Shown in pieces: positions 28,176 to 37,231 of a DNA stretch of 64,000 bases. The DNA comes from Moesziomyces globuligerus (Eukaryota; Basidiomycota; Ustilaginomycetes; Ustilaginales; Ustilaginaceae), in the NCBI GenBank assembly GCA_030849465.1, contig JARVLF010000006.1, positions 868,001 to 932,000 on the forward strand, read 5' to 3'. The notes below the pieces were generated by a model that was not told where the DNA came from, searched no databases, and worked only from the letters and a program-made list of their open reading frames with translations. Each line of letters begins with the position of its first letter. Within the stretch, counting starts at the first letter, position 1. The position numbers were made by a program, and so were the translations under genes.

Positions 28176-29402
28176 CTAGAGGTGGCCCCGGCCCTCCTCC
28201 TCAAGCGCCTTGCGCACGGCGTCGATCACCTTGGCATGCAGCTCCTTGCGCGAGGCGACCACGCCGCGGTTCTCGCGCAGCGTGCGTCCGACACCAAAGT
28301 TGAGCTCCTTGCCGCGGATGTCCGAGACGCGGCCGCCCGCCTCTTCCACGATCAGCGAGCCAGCCGCATGGTCCCAGATCTTCTCCTGGTAGTTTCCATC
28401 GCCCACGGGCAGGCGCAGGTACACGTCGCCGTCACCCCTCGAGATGCTGGCGTACTTGGCCTGGCTGTCCATCCTCACCGAAGGCGCGGTGATGCCGAGC
28501 AGCTCGGCGATGCGTGCGTTGGTCCCGTGCGACGAGTGACCCGCCTCGACCGACTCGCAGAAGTACGCCTCGGAGAGCGAGCTGATCGAGCGCATCGAGA
28601 TCTTGCTCTCCTCACCGCCCTGGATGGGCCGCTGGAAGGCGCCCTGACCACGCACGGCGATGAAGAGCGTGCCGAGGTCGCTGCGCTTCTCGCCAGCGCC
28701 GAACTCGCCCTCCTTGGGTTTGGCCGACGAGGCATCGTGCGGCAGGTTGGGGCATCCCATCACGCCCACCTCGACCTTGCCGTCAACCATAAAGGCGAGG
28801 CAGACGGCGTACTGACCGCCGCGCAGGAAGCCCTTGGTGCCGTCGATGGGATCCAGCGCCCAGCATCGGCCCTTGCTGCCGCCCTCGGCGGTGCCTCGAT
28901 CGATGGCCTCCAGCAGCTCCTGCTCCGTCAGCTCGCGATCGCCGCCCGCCAGCGCGCTCGCCTTGGGTGCCGCCGCTGCTGCATCGGCCACGGCGGGGCA
29001 CTCGGCTGCCGAGTTCTTGAGCGCCTCGTTAGCGAGCTCGAAGATCTGCTTGCGCAGCTTCTCCGACTCGGGCTTCTGCAGATCCTTCGAGTCCTCCTCG
29101 CCCACGATGGGGTCCTCGGGGAAGTGCGAGCCCAGCACGGCGTTGATCACCGCCTGCGCCGAGTAGTCGCCCACGGTGACGGGCGACTTGTCCTTCTTGG
29201 TCACCGTGTCCGCGGTGACGAGGTTGCGGAAGACCTTGTCGGTCAGCGAACAGGCTCGCTCCACCGCCGAGATGGCGATCGCGCGCTCGAGCGCGTAGGG
29301 GGTCGAGGACGAAGACATGTGGACGAGTCTCTGTCTCGATAGAGCGGGCTTGCAAGAGATGCGGAAGGATCGGCCGAGGATGGATCGGTAGCTGAGGGAC
29401 AT
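28176..29402 (-). CDS. met22: 3'(2'),5'-bisphosphate nucleotidase (Met22/Hal2)
   Basis: A single exon encodes 408 aa. The protein belongs to the inositol-monophosphatase fold. It shows all metal-binding motifs of the family: GEEDS (near residue 99), DPIDGTKGF (about 183-191) and WDHAAGSLIVEEAGG near residue 340. Met22/Hal2 removes a phosphate from 3'-phosphoadenosine 5'-phosphate, a by-product of sulfate assimilation, and is the target of Li and Na toxicity. The first 28 residues (MSLSYRSILGRSFRISCKPA and on) are Arg/Ser-rich without acidic residues and resemble a mitochondrial presequence. A second in-frame ATG (29318-29316) begins MSSSSTPYALERA, where the yeast family starts. A 130-170 Ala/Lys-rich insertion precedes the second metal motif. 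It is divergent from the NTF2-like gene. Confidence 0.93.
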   Translation of the reverse strand: MSLSYRSILGRSFRISCKPALSRQRLVHMSSSSTPYALERAIAISAVERACSLTDKVFRNLVTADTVTKKDKSPVTVGDYSAQAVINAVLGSHFPEDPIVGEEDSKDLQKPESEKLRKQIFELANEALKNSAAECPAVADAAAAAPKASALAGGDRELTEQELLEAIDRGTAEGGSKGRCWALDPIDGTKGFLRGGQYAVCLAFMVDGKVEVGVMGCPNLPHDASSAKPKEGEFGAGEKRSDLGTLFIAVRGQGAFQRPIQGGEESKISMRSISSLSEAYFCESVEAGHSSHGTNARIAELLGITAPSVRMDSQAKYASISRGDGDVYLRLPVGDGNYQEKIWDHAAGSLIVEEAGGRVSDIRGKELNFGVGRTLRENRGVVASRKELHAKVIDAVRKALEEEGRGHL

Positions 29403-30421
29403 ACACCGTCGGGCGTCGAGTGTTCAGGATGGTGAACTGGATAGCGGCCTCAAAGGGAGATGAATGTCTATCTCAATGTCGATGAGAACGTGGACGCAGA
29501 TGATGGTTGCGGAAGCGGAGGTGGATGCGCAATGCGCAGCTGGAGTCTGTGCACTTGCGCGTGTCCACCACTCGAGGATGTCCGATTGCGCAACGCTGCG
29601 CAGACCCGCACTGCCGGCAAATTTCTGGTCATTTTGATCTTCTTCTTGGTCCTCTTCTTCTTCTGCCGCGCGGTAACTCGACGCGCACAGACCGAGCATG
29701 GGCGGTGGGGCTGGGTGGGGACGCCCGATTTTAAAATTGGCCCATGACGCACAGCAACGCGGTCAGAATCACGGCACAGCCCAGCCAAAGCGTCACTGCG
29801 GCTTGGGTAGCCAAGCTGAGTGTGCCGTATGCAGCGGGCTGATGGCCGCTTGCCGGCAACTTGCTCGCCAGGCCAGATGCGACGTGCAGAGCTCGATCGG
29901 ATGCCCAACGGGTCTGCAGACATGCTCGGCACCTTCCGTCACCCTTTCTGTAGGCCTTCTGCTTGACAGTGCCGAGGTGGAAGCACGGCGGCGTGATCTC
30001 TCGAAGAGTTGAGGGCGACAAAAAGCTTAAGCTGCCAGGGTGTCGACGCGCGAAAAAGAGGCGTGTGAAATGCGGCCTTGCATCAGTCAGAGACGCCAAC
30101 CGAAACCAACACACCGACCGCACTCGAGCTCGCCGCCTGACAGCTGCAAACGCACCAGCCGGCACCAGCGGGCACCAGCGGGCGCCTGCTGGCCTCCTCC
30201 GCGAACGAACGGACGGCTGCACGTCACCGCTTCGCTCGAGAACGCCGAGCGTGCAATCCTAGCCGTGGCGAGGCTTTGCTCGGCTCATCCGAAGATCCAC
30301 AAAAAGTGCTCGTCGGCTTGCCCTACGTCCCCTTCGCAGGCAACCCTCATACTCTCCAGCAAAGCGACCGTCATTTCACTCACATCCCCTTCCCACCCAT
30401 CACTGCATTCACTCCACCAAC
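29403..30421. other. divergent intergenic region
   Basis: About 1 kb separates met22 (-) from the NTF2-like gene (+). The plus strand is C-rich and T-rich from about 30280 to 30420, as expected for a leader. A CTTCTT-rich stretch lies at 29635-29665. No gene is seen. Confidence 0.6.
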
Positions 30422-31762
30422 ATGAACGCGACCAACGCCGAGAGCGAGATCAAGCGTAAGTATGCCGTGAATCTGCCCTGGCTGGCCATTGGACCGAGGC
30501 GCTGACCAACTGTCGGACCTGCTCTGCGACTCCTGACTTCAGCGCTGGTGCGCAACCTGCTTTCCAGGGACTCTGTTCAGTTCAACGCCGCGATCAATGC
30601 GCACTTTGCCCCGGATTGCACCTACCACGGCCGCGGCCTGCAGATCGCCGGTGCCAGCCAGCTCAAGCACGCCAACTACCTGCTCAACACGATCGACCTC
30701 GGCTCGGACGCCACGCTCGCCGATTCGGACATCCGCTGGGACGCTGCGGGCTCCACGGCGATCGTCAAGGCGGTGCGCCACGTCCGCCCGCTCGCCTTTC
30801 CGCTCTTCACGTTTGCCGTGCCGACGCGTATCACGCTCAGCTTTCGCGCAGCCGACGGCGACAAGATGCTCCACGCCACGCAGTGGCGCGACGAATGGCC
30901 GCTCGAGCTCTTCATCAGCCAGCTCCCGCTTCTCGGCCTCGCGTACCGCTCGCTCGTGGTTCCGCTGCTCTCGGCGGTCTTCCTCGTGGTCGCCAATTTC
31001 GTCTTTTGGGTGCACACTAAGCGCGAGCGCGTCGAGCACAAGTACGTGCACGATGCGGCGCAGACGTACCGCCGCAGCGTCCGCCCGCACCTGCCCCGCA
31101 GCCTCGTGCAGGGCTTTGACGCCGGCGTCCACGCGGCCGAAAACGTCGGCCAGCAGGGCGCTGGCGTCGTTTCACGCATCGCCCGTCGCCCGCTCGAGCT
31201 CGTCGAGCAAGTCGCACGCACCGCTACGGTCGTAGCTAACCTCGCGCTGCCCCACCAGCTCCAGCTGCCTTACCCGTCGGTGTTCACCGAATGCGCCGAG
31301 CGTGCCGTTGAGACGGCCAAGCCCGCTGCTGAGGGAGAGAAGCCCGAGCACGCCGAGAAGGTCGACGCCGAGAAGGCCAAGGCCGGCTCTGCCGGTCTGG
31401 CTGAAAGGAAGGAAGGCGAGGTACCGGGCTCGCCGCGCAGCAAGGTGTCTGGTTCGCCGCACGTCGCGGCCGACGAGGGCGACAAGAAGCGCAAGGCCGA
31501 GGCGACGGCGCCGGCCGAGGCGCGCCACGCCAAGGTGGTGGTGGGCAAGGCAGAGGATGGCTCGCAGCAGGCCAAGGAGATCGACGTCGTCACGCACGCG
31601 GTCACCGAGCAGGCGCCTGCGCACGAGTCGGCGCAGCAGAGCCTCTACGATGTACTCAAGAAGGACGACCAGATCCCGCACGCTAACGCCGAAGCCTCGC
31701 GCTCCAACGGAGCCGGCAAAAAGGCCGGCAGCAAGAAGAAGAAGAACACCGGTCGCAAGTAG
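30422..31762 (+). CDS. NTF2-like (SigF-like) membrane protein
   Basis: There are two exons. A 34-nt first exon (30422-30455) ends at a GTAAGT donor, and an 87-nt intron closes at CAG before 30543 (417 aa). Residues 10-150 resemble the NTF2/SnoaL-like fold seen in fungal SigF-like proteins: an N-terminal helix (LVRNLLSRDSVQFNAAINAH), then FAPDCTYHG, and a later strand LHATQWRDEWPLELF. A single strong membrane segment follows (SLVVPLLSAVFLVVANFVFW, about 175-195). The C-terminal half is rich in Ala, Lys and Glu and ends in KKAGSKKKKNTGRK. The biochemical role is unknown; the ligand pocket of this fold is used in many ways. The short first exon is easily missed by gene finders. Confidence 0.7.
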
Positions 31763-32245
31763 GCGCCTCCTCACGAGCTTTGTACGTCATCGAGCGGGAT
31801 GAAAGCTGTGTGGGTGTTGTGGGCCGAATGTTAGGAAGCAATGCAGTGTCTGGACATCGAGTGCGGCGTGAGCACGGGATGAGCCCAGTCTGTGAGCTCT
31901 TGGCGATGATGCGGACGTCGGCAGCGTCGACATGGCGAGATGTGAGAAAGCATGGAGCGAGTGGGCGGAGAGAAGGATAGAATCGCCTCAAAACATGTGC
32001 GATGACCTCGAGCACAGATCTTTGTACGAGGCCATCGAGTCAGTCTTTGCGACTTGAGTGTGTCGAGTAGCTTAGCGAAGCTGGTGGTGGAGGTGATGGT
32101 GTGTTGATCTTCACAGACGACGTTGGTGGGAAGGTTTTGGAGCAGAACGAAGTCTGTGGAAAGTTAGAAGAGGTGGTTGGGAGATGTGCGAAGACGATAG
32201 TTGTACAAAAGCTGATCTGCACCTGGACGGTATTGGGGGTTTTTA
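31763..32245. other. convergent 3' intergenic region
   Basis: This lies between the stops of the NTF2-like gene (+) and the Tom6-like gene (-). It has no ORF with recognisable features. Confidence 0.6.
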
Positions 32246-32554
32246 TTAGAAGATGGGGGTGATGAGGTCTCCGAACTTGCGGGCAGCGATGATGCCTGCG
32301 GTGAAGACGCTGATGCCCCAGACGATCGAGAGGTTGCCTGGACGGTGCTCGGGTGCGAGGATCTGCGTGTTGATGAAGCGCATCAAAAAGTTCTGCTTGG
32401 GCACCGCACGTCCCGGTCCACCACCGGAGAGAAATCCCTTCTGCGCAGACCTATACCCACAACAACAGCCAAACGGTTCAGTACTCCAACATCCCAGACT
32501 TAGGCAGAATGATACGGAAACCAAAGCTTACAGGTAAGATCCTTGACTCGACAT
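32246..32554 (-). CDS. small tail-anchored mitochondrial protein, Tom6-like candidate
   Basis: Two exons (32554-32532 and 32450-32246) separated by an 81-nt intron (GTAAGC donor, TATAG acceptor) encode only 75 aa. The N-terminus is MSSQGSYLSAQKGFLSGGGP and the middle is basic. One hydrophobic segment near the end (LSIVWGISVFTAGIIAA) is followed by RKFGDLITPIF. A short soluble part, one C-terminal helix and a -G-L--P ending match the layout of Tom6, which stabilises the TOM translocase in the mitochondrial outer membrane. Similarity is in pattern only, so other small mitochondrial membrane proteins remain possible. It lies 286 bp downstream of dic1 on the same strand. Confidence 0.55.
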
Positions 32555-32840
32555 TGTGGCAAAATCGTTGGTAGAGATGGTGATTCAGACGATGGCGATG
32601 ACAATGGAGAGGGGGCAAAGAAAAGTGGAGCTTCCAATTTCCACCGTCGGCCCGATTTTACCGTCATCCGAATTGACATCGGCGATCCGAAACTTCTCAG
32701 CTCTTGATCCTTCTTGTCGACCGAAACCTTAGCGTGACGAACCGAGCCAGATATCGGGATCCCACAAGCCAAGCAGAAGCTATGTACGAAGCGTAAAAGT
32801 CTATTATGCAGCGTTCTATTGGTACATGTCTTGTCTGCGA

Positions 32841-33800
32841 CTATGGCTTGTTGACATCGTCTGCGAGCTTCTCGTTTCTGCGCGTGTAGTCGACCAAGAG
32901 TCGGAGCTTCTCGAGCACGACAAAGACGATGATGGTGTTGGGGCTGAGGCGCATCCATGCGGGTGTCCAGCCTCTGAAGAGGAAACCAACTCCCTCGTTG
33001 CGCAGGTCCTTGCGGAGCGTCTTGAGGATGCCGTCGCCCGATCCGCGCGCGTTCATGACTCGGCTCTTGATCACATCGGCCGGGCTGCAGACCGTCGTGG
33101 CCACGGTACCTGCCATGAAGCTCGCCGAAAAGTGCAGACCCGTCCCCTCCTGCCACCAGCCGGTGGAGAGCAGCAGCGTCTTGAAGACGTCGTACGTGGC
33201 GAGCTGCGAGGCGTTCATCAGCACCGCTCTGACCGTGTTCGGCCCCAGACCTCGGAAGAGAGAGGCCACGCCTTCGTCTCTCGTCATGCGCACGAGCCCC
33301 GAGATGGCGTTCGGATAGTTGTAGCGCTGCTCGGGCTTCTTGTTGACATCGCTCGTCATCCTCACCAGCAGGATGTCCGCCGGATTTCCCGCCAGTCCGC
33401 CAGCCGCACCGGCAGCCGAAGCACACAGCGCCATCTGCAGAGGACCGAGAGGTTTGCCGTCCGCATTGTGCTTGAGCGTGAGCTCTTTGAGGTAGTCGTA
33501 GGCTCCGAAGCGCGTGACGCTGTACGTCATCTGCCGCAACAGCGACGCCGACAGGCCCGTGTAGAGTCCGCGCGGCCCTTCTTGGCGGAACGTCGAGAGC
33601 ATGAGCGAAAGCATGTTTTGCCGCGAAGACGCCGTCTGCATCCGTGTCTTGGTCAGGTCCAGCGGATGCGTAAACAGCGCCGCTATTGATGCCGCACATC
33701 CACCCAAGTAGAACGGATAGGGACGTGGCTTCGGCATGGTCTGCGACGTAGCCCCCGATGATGTCGACGCCTTGGCGCCCGAAGATATTGACTGCGACAT
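32841..33800 (-). CDS. dic1: mitochondrial dicarboxylate carrier Dic1
   Basis: A single exon encodes 319 aa of the mitochondrial carrier family. Three repeats are visible. Each has a carrier signature: PLDLTKTRMQ in repeat 1, PADILLVRM in repeat 2 and PADVIKSRVM in repeat 3. The repeat-2 signature lacks the usual basic residue at position six, as also seen in yeast Dic1. Family-specific segments are GLYTGLSASLLRQMTYSVTR, NASQLATYDVFK and FRGWTPAWMRLSPNT. Dic1 exchanges malate or succinate for phosphate across the inner membrane. The N-terminal 20 residues are Ser-rich and not needed for the fold. Confidence 0.9.
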   Translation of the reverse strand: MSQSISSGAKASTSSGATSQTMPKPRPYPFYLGGCAASIAALFTHPLDLTKTRMQTASSRQNMLSLMLSTFRQEGPRGLYTGLSASLLRQMTYSVTRFGAYDYLKELTLKHNADGKPLGPLQMALCASAAGAAGGLAGNPADILLVRMTSDVNKKPEQRYNYPNAISGLVRMTRDEGVASLFRGLGPNTVRAVLMNASQLATYDVFKTLLLSTGWWQEGTGLHFSASFMAGTVATTVCSPADVIKSRVMNARGSGDGILKTLRKDLRNEGVGFLFRGWTPAWMRLSPNTIIVFVVLEKLRLLVDYTRRNEKLADDVNKP

Positions 33801-35782
33801 GCTGGCTATGTCTGTTCACGAAAAACTTTGCTCTACCACCCGAGACCTTTTTCCCTGCAAGTCCGTCCTGACTCGAAATCCGTACGCCTCTATCTATCCG
33901 ATCGAGATGGCGTGTATGCGTGTCGTTGAGTCTATCCAGCCCGTTCCCGAGGTCCGAAGAGGTAGCGTTGGGGAGTTCCGGTGCGAGTGAGATGGGACGG
34001 GAATGTGAGCTTGTGGATGATGATGAGGAGGAGGAGGCGGAGGTTGGTCAAAGGGTGCAAAGACGTCACTTTGGCGAATGCGAAGTCAACTCGCCCTTCG
34101 ATCCGGTGGGACAATTTCGCCTAAAAAAAATGTTCCGCTTCGCGAGCGCCCACGAGCACTTGAACCACGAGGCCACAGCAAAGTGGAGTGAAGCGATTTC
34201 CAAGCACACGCTCGCGTTGCGGCTTCGGATCTAAGCCGATGTAGCCGCGGTGCATGGCTTGTCAATCCCGCTGTTGCCGAAAAGCGCCGACTCGCCTTGG
34301 GCCCGCACCCACCAAAGCGCTCGTAAAAACCTTCCAGCCGCATGCTCAACCGCGCACCAACGCAGTCCACTCCGGCAGGGTCAGAATCGCTTCAAAGTCG
34401 CTCGGTCGAGGTCTGCGTCGAGAGGCAAAATGCACACACTGCACACAAAGCTTTGAACCGAGCCAGCGGAGCTCACTTCGAGAGTGAGAGGCTGGCAGAC
34501 AAGGGTCTTGTTTTCGACACGAAACGTCACACAAAGAGAACAGAGAGAGCACTGGACAGCACGGCGGTGCTCAATCGGACAGGCACCAAGTCCGGGACCT
34601 GCGAGCAGCCAGAGTCACGCCTCGCATCATCACACCGAGCATCCAAAACAATGTCAGGCAAGACCGAGCTGAAATTGGAGACTGGAAGCTACTGGATGAA
34701 GAAGCGAGACTAAGGGACTTGGAAAGCGAGAGACGGGTGCGAACAAGACAGTAAATTTTTCTTGTTTTGTGCTTTTTTTGGTTGCAGCCTACCACCGCCG
34801 CCTTCCTTTGACAAGAGAGGAGGGAGCGAGAGGCCGCAAGGGAGAGGACAGGATAAGAGGCGGAAGGGAGAAGGTCAAGTATCGAGGGTTGCGAACAGGA
34901 GCTGCGGTTTCGCCAACAAGCAGCCAGACCGCAAGCCGCGACGATCTTTCGCCCCCTCTCTGTCGATCTCGGAGGCGAAGCGAAGACGGAGGGGAGGGCT
35001 GCGGGAGCAAGCAAGCCTACTTCGGCGAGAGGCAGAGAGGGAACGAGAAAGAGGGAAAGGGAGAAGAATCGAGAGCGGGCCAATCCGGCGACAAGAATCA
35101 CGAGCGCTACTTCGCGTAGACGCCGGTGATGCTAGTCGCATCCGACCAACAGCCAGACCTGGGTACAATAAGAGCAGCGTCATTCAAGAGGCGTCAGAGC
35201 CACACTTGGAATGAGGGGCTCGTGGTCCCAAAGATCGTATGAGGGAGACTGAGCGGTGGTACCGCGGCAGTGTCGGAGGCTGTGGTGTGGTAAAGAAGGT
35301 GTGCTGCCGAAGGCAAAAGCACCATCGGGAGGCTCGAGCATCGGAGCAAGGTCACGTTGAGATTGAGACTCGGCTCTTGCGAGGTGCAAGGCCGTACGTT
35401 TGGCGATCTTGAGTTGATGCTCTGGAGGGGATAGTGGCTGGAGAGCGTCGGGGCGCTCCGAGCCAACCGCTCTGTCTATGCACTGTCGCTGTAGGGGAAC
35501 AGCGCCGACAGAGCGATGGCCCGCTCGGGGTTCGATGTGGTGCATCAGTCGCATCGTGAACAGACGTGGCGGTGGACGTCACGCGTGTCGACGACAGGCG
35601 ATCTGTACGTGCGTGCAAAAAGTGAGTGGCTGAGGAGAGGAAGGAATGGATGGTGAGGATCGAGTGCTGCAGAACAAGAGGGCTGGCTACCAGTGACGGC
35701 GTCGAGGGCGTTGTCTAGTGTCAAGAAAGACTTACTGTTGCAAAGATTCATTCAAAAAAGGTAGAGGGCGGGGCGCCGGGGA
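33801..35782. other. intergenic region between dic1 and the C2H2 gene
   Basis: About 2 kb holds the dic1 promoter and the 3' flank of the C2H2 gene (both on the minus strand). A purine-rich plus-strand block (GAGAGGGAGC type) spans about 34815-35080. Overlapping ORFs there are low complexity. No gene is supported. Confidence 0.55.
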
Positions 35783-37231
35783 TTAACCCAAATCGCCGAC
35801 GCGGCTCCGTTTGATGGAGCCGCCCTTGGACCTTCTCGATTCGCCGCGATGGACGTTTTCAAAGTGGCGCTGCATGTCGTGCTTGCGCGCAAAGTGCTTC
35901 TGGCACTCGCCATCAGGGCAGAGGAAGGGGCGCGCACGAGTCTCGGGATCCTCGTGCGTGTATCGGTGCGTCTTGAGGTTGTAGGCGCGGTCGAAGAGCT
36001 TGCCACACTCGAGGCACTGCCAGCGCTTGGTGTTGGTCACGGGGTCGATGAAGGGCGCCGGGCTTGCGCTCTTGGATGCCGGCACGGGACCAGCCATCTT
36101 GCTGGGCGAGGCTCGGCGGTCTCGCGAGCCACGCGACGAACGGATGGGGCCGGCGTGCGAGTCGTGCTGCTCGTCATCCTTGGCGGGGAGCTTGAAGGGC
36201 TCGGCGCCGAAGGCGTTGGCAAGGGTGCTGAGCTCGGCGGACTTGAGGTCCTCGTCGGCAAAGTAGGGCTTGAGCTCGTCGGCGGACCAGAGGTCGTGAG
36301 CCTGCTCGCTCTTGGTCTCGGACCCAGAGGCGTTGGACTCGACCTTGAAGGCAGCCTCGAGCGTGGAGACCGAGTCGTGGCTGTCGTGCTCGGTCTTGAC
36401 CTGGCTAAAAGTAGGCATCACGGTCGACTGGCTAGCGCCGAGGTCGATATCGGAAGACTGAGAGTTGTGGTCCTCGGGCTCGAGCTTGACGTTCTCGAGG
36501 TTGGTGGCGAAGGCGCTCATGGGATCTTCGTGCACGTCGGCGACATCCTCGAAGGCGGTGTCGCCGAAGAGCGGGAAGTTGTTTGCAAGAGCGTCGGCGT
36601 CGAACTCAAAGTCGGCATCGTCGAAAAGCGATGGCGAGGTGAGAAAGTCGCGCTCGGAGTCGGGCGATCCGACCGAGTCGCTGTAGCATGTGTCGAACGA
36701 CTGGCGGTGCAGCGGAGTCAGCGACGAGTCGACGGCGGCAGCGGGAGCAGCGAGGGTGGGCTGGCTCGAGGCTGCGACATTCGACGCTTGGGAGCCGGAC
36801 AGCGAAGGAATGTTGGTGTCAGCAGTGTCGGTGGCGGACGGAAGCTGCACCGCGGGCCTGACGGTGTCGGCGGAGGCTGGGAAGAGCGGAGCGTCCGTCA
36901 TCTCGACCGAGGGCCACGATGAGGGCTCGTCAACGATAGCGCGAGCGGGTGCGATGGGAGGGCTGAGCGACGAGAGCGAAGACCAGTCGCTACCGAGGAG
37001 GAACTTCTGAAGCTCGCCGATGCGGTCAGACGTGTTGGAGTCAACAGACTTGGAGTAGATGTCGAGGCCGGCAGAAGGCGACGAACCGAACGAAGTGACG
37101 GCGGGGGAGGGGAACGTGTATGCCGTCATGGATGCGTCGGAAGCGGCAGCTGGAGGGATGTCGAGTGCGATGGTGTCAGAGGGGGTAGGCGAAGTGAGGG
37201 AGTGCGAGATGGTCGGGGGTGACAGGAGCAT
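35783..37231 (-). CDS. C2H2 zinc-finger transcription factor
   Basis: A single exon encodes 482 aa from ATG at 37231-37229. Two C-terminal fingers are canonical: CLECGKLFDRAYNLKTHRYTH (Cys-x2-Cys-x12-His-x3-His) and CPDGECQKHFARKHDMQRHF followed by ENVH (Cys-x4-Cys-x12-His-x4-His), at about residues 408-460. The linker is longer than the usual TGEKP. A basic tail (RRSKGGSIKRSR) follows. The N-terminal 400 residues are Ser/Asp/Ala-rich with acidic patches, a likely activation region. The frame stays open upstream to 37720. However, that extension reads like a leader, and a TATATAGG-like box on the minus strand near 37460 argues for the downstream start. I cannot tie it to a named smut factor such as Biz1 without a search. 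Confidence 0.8.
   Translation of the reverse strand: MLLSPPTISHSLTSPTPSDTIALDIPPAAASDASMTAYTFPSPAVTSFGSSPSAGLDIYSKSVDSNTSDRIGELQKFLLGSDWSSLSSLSPPIAPARAIVDEPSSWPSVEMTDAPLFPASADTVRPAVQLPSATDTADTNIPSLSGSQASNVAASSQPTLAAPAAAVDSSLTPLHRQSFDTCYSDSVGSPDSERDFLTSPSLFDDADFEFDADALANNFPLFGDTAFEDVADVHEDPMSAFATNLENVKLEPEDHNSQSSDIDLGASQSTVMPTFSQVKTEHDSHDSVSTLEAAFKVESNASGSETKSEQAHDLWSADELKPYFADEDLKSAELSTLANAFGAEPFKLPAKDDEQHDSHAGPIRSSRGSRDRRASPSKMAGPVPASKSASPAPFIDPVTNTKRWQCLECGKLFDRAYNLKTHRYTHEDPETRARPFLCPDGECQKHFARKHDMQRHFENVHRGESRRSKGGSIKRSRVGDLG

Noticed and set aside
32500..33819. 439-codon minus-strand ORF overlapping dic1
   Set aside because: It is an out-of-frame shadow of the dic1 reading frame, which has all three carrier signatures.
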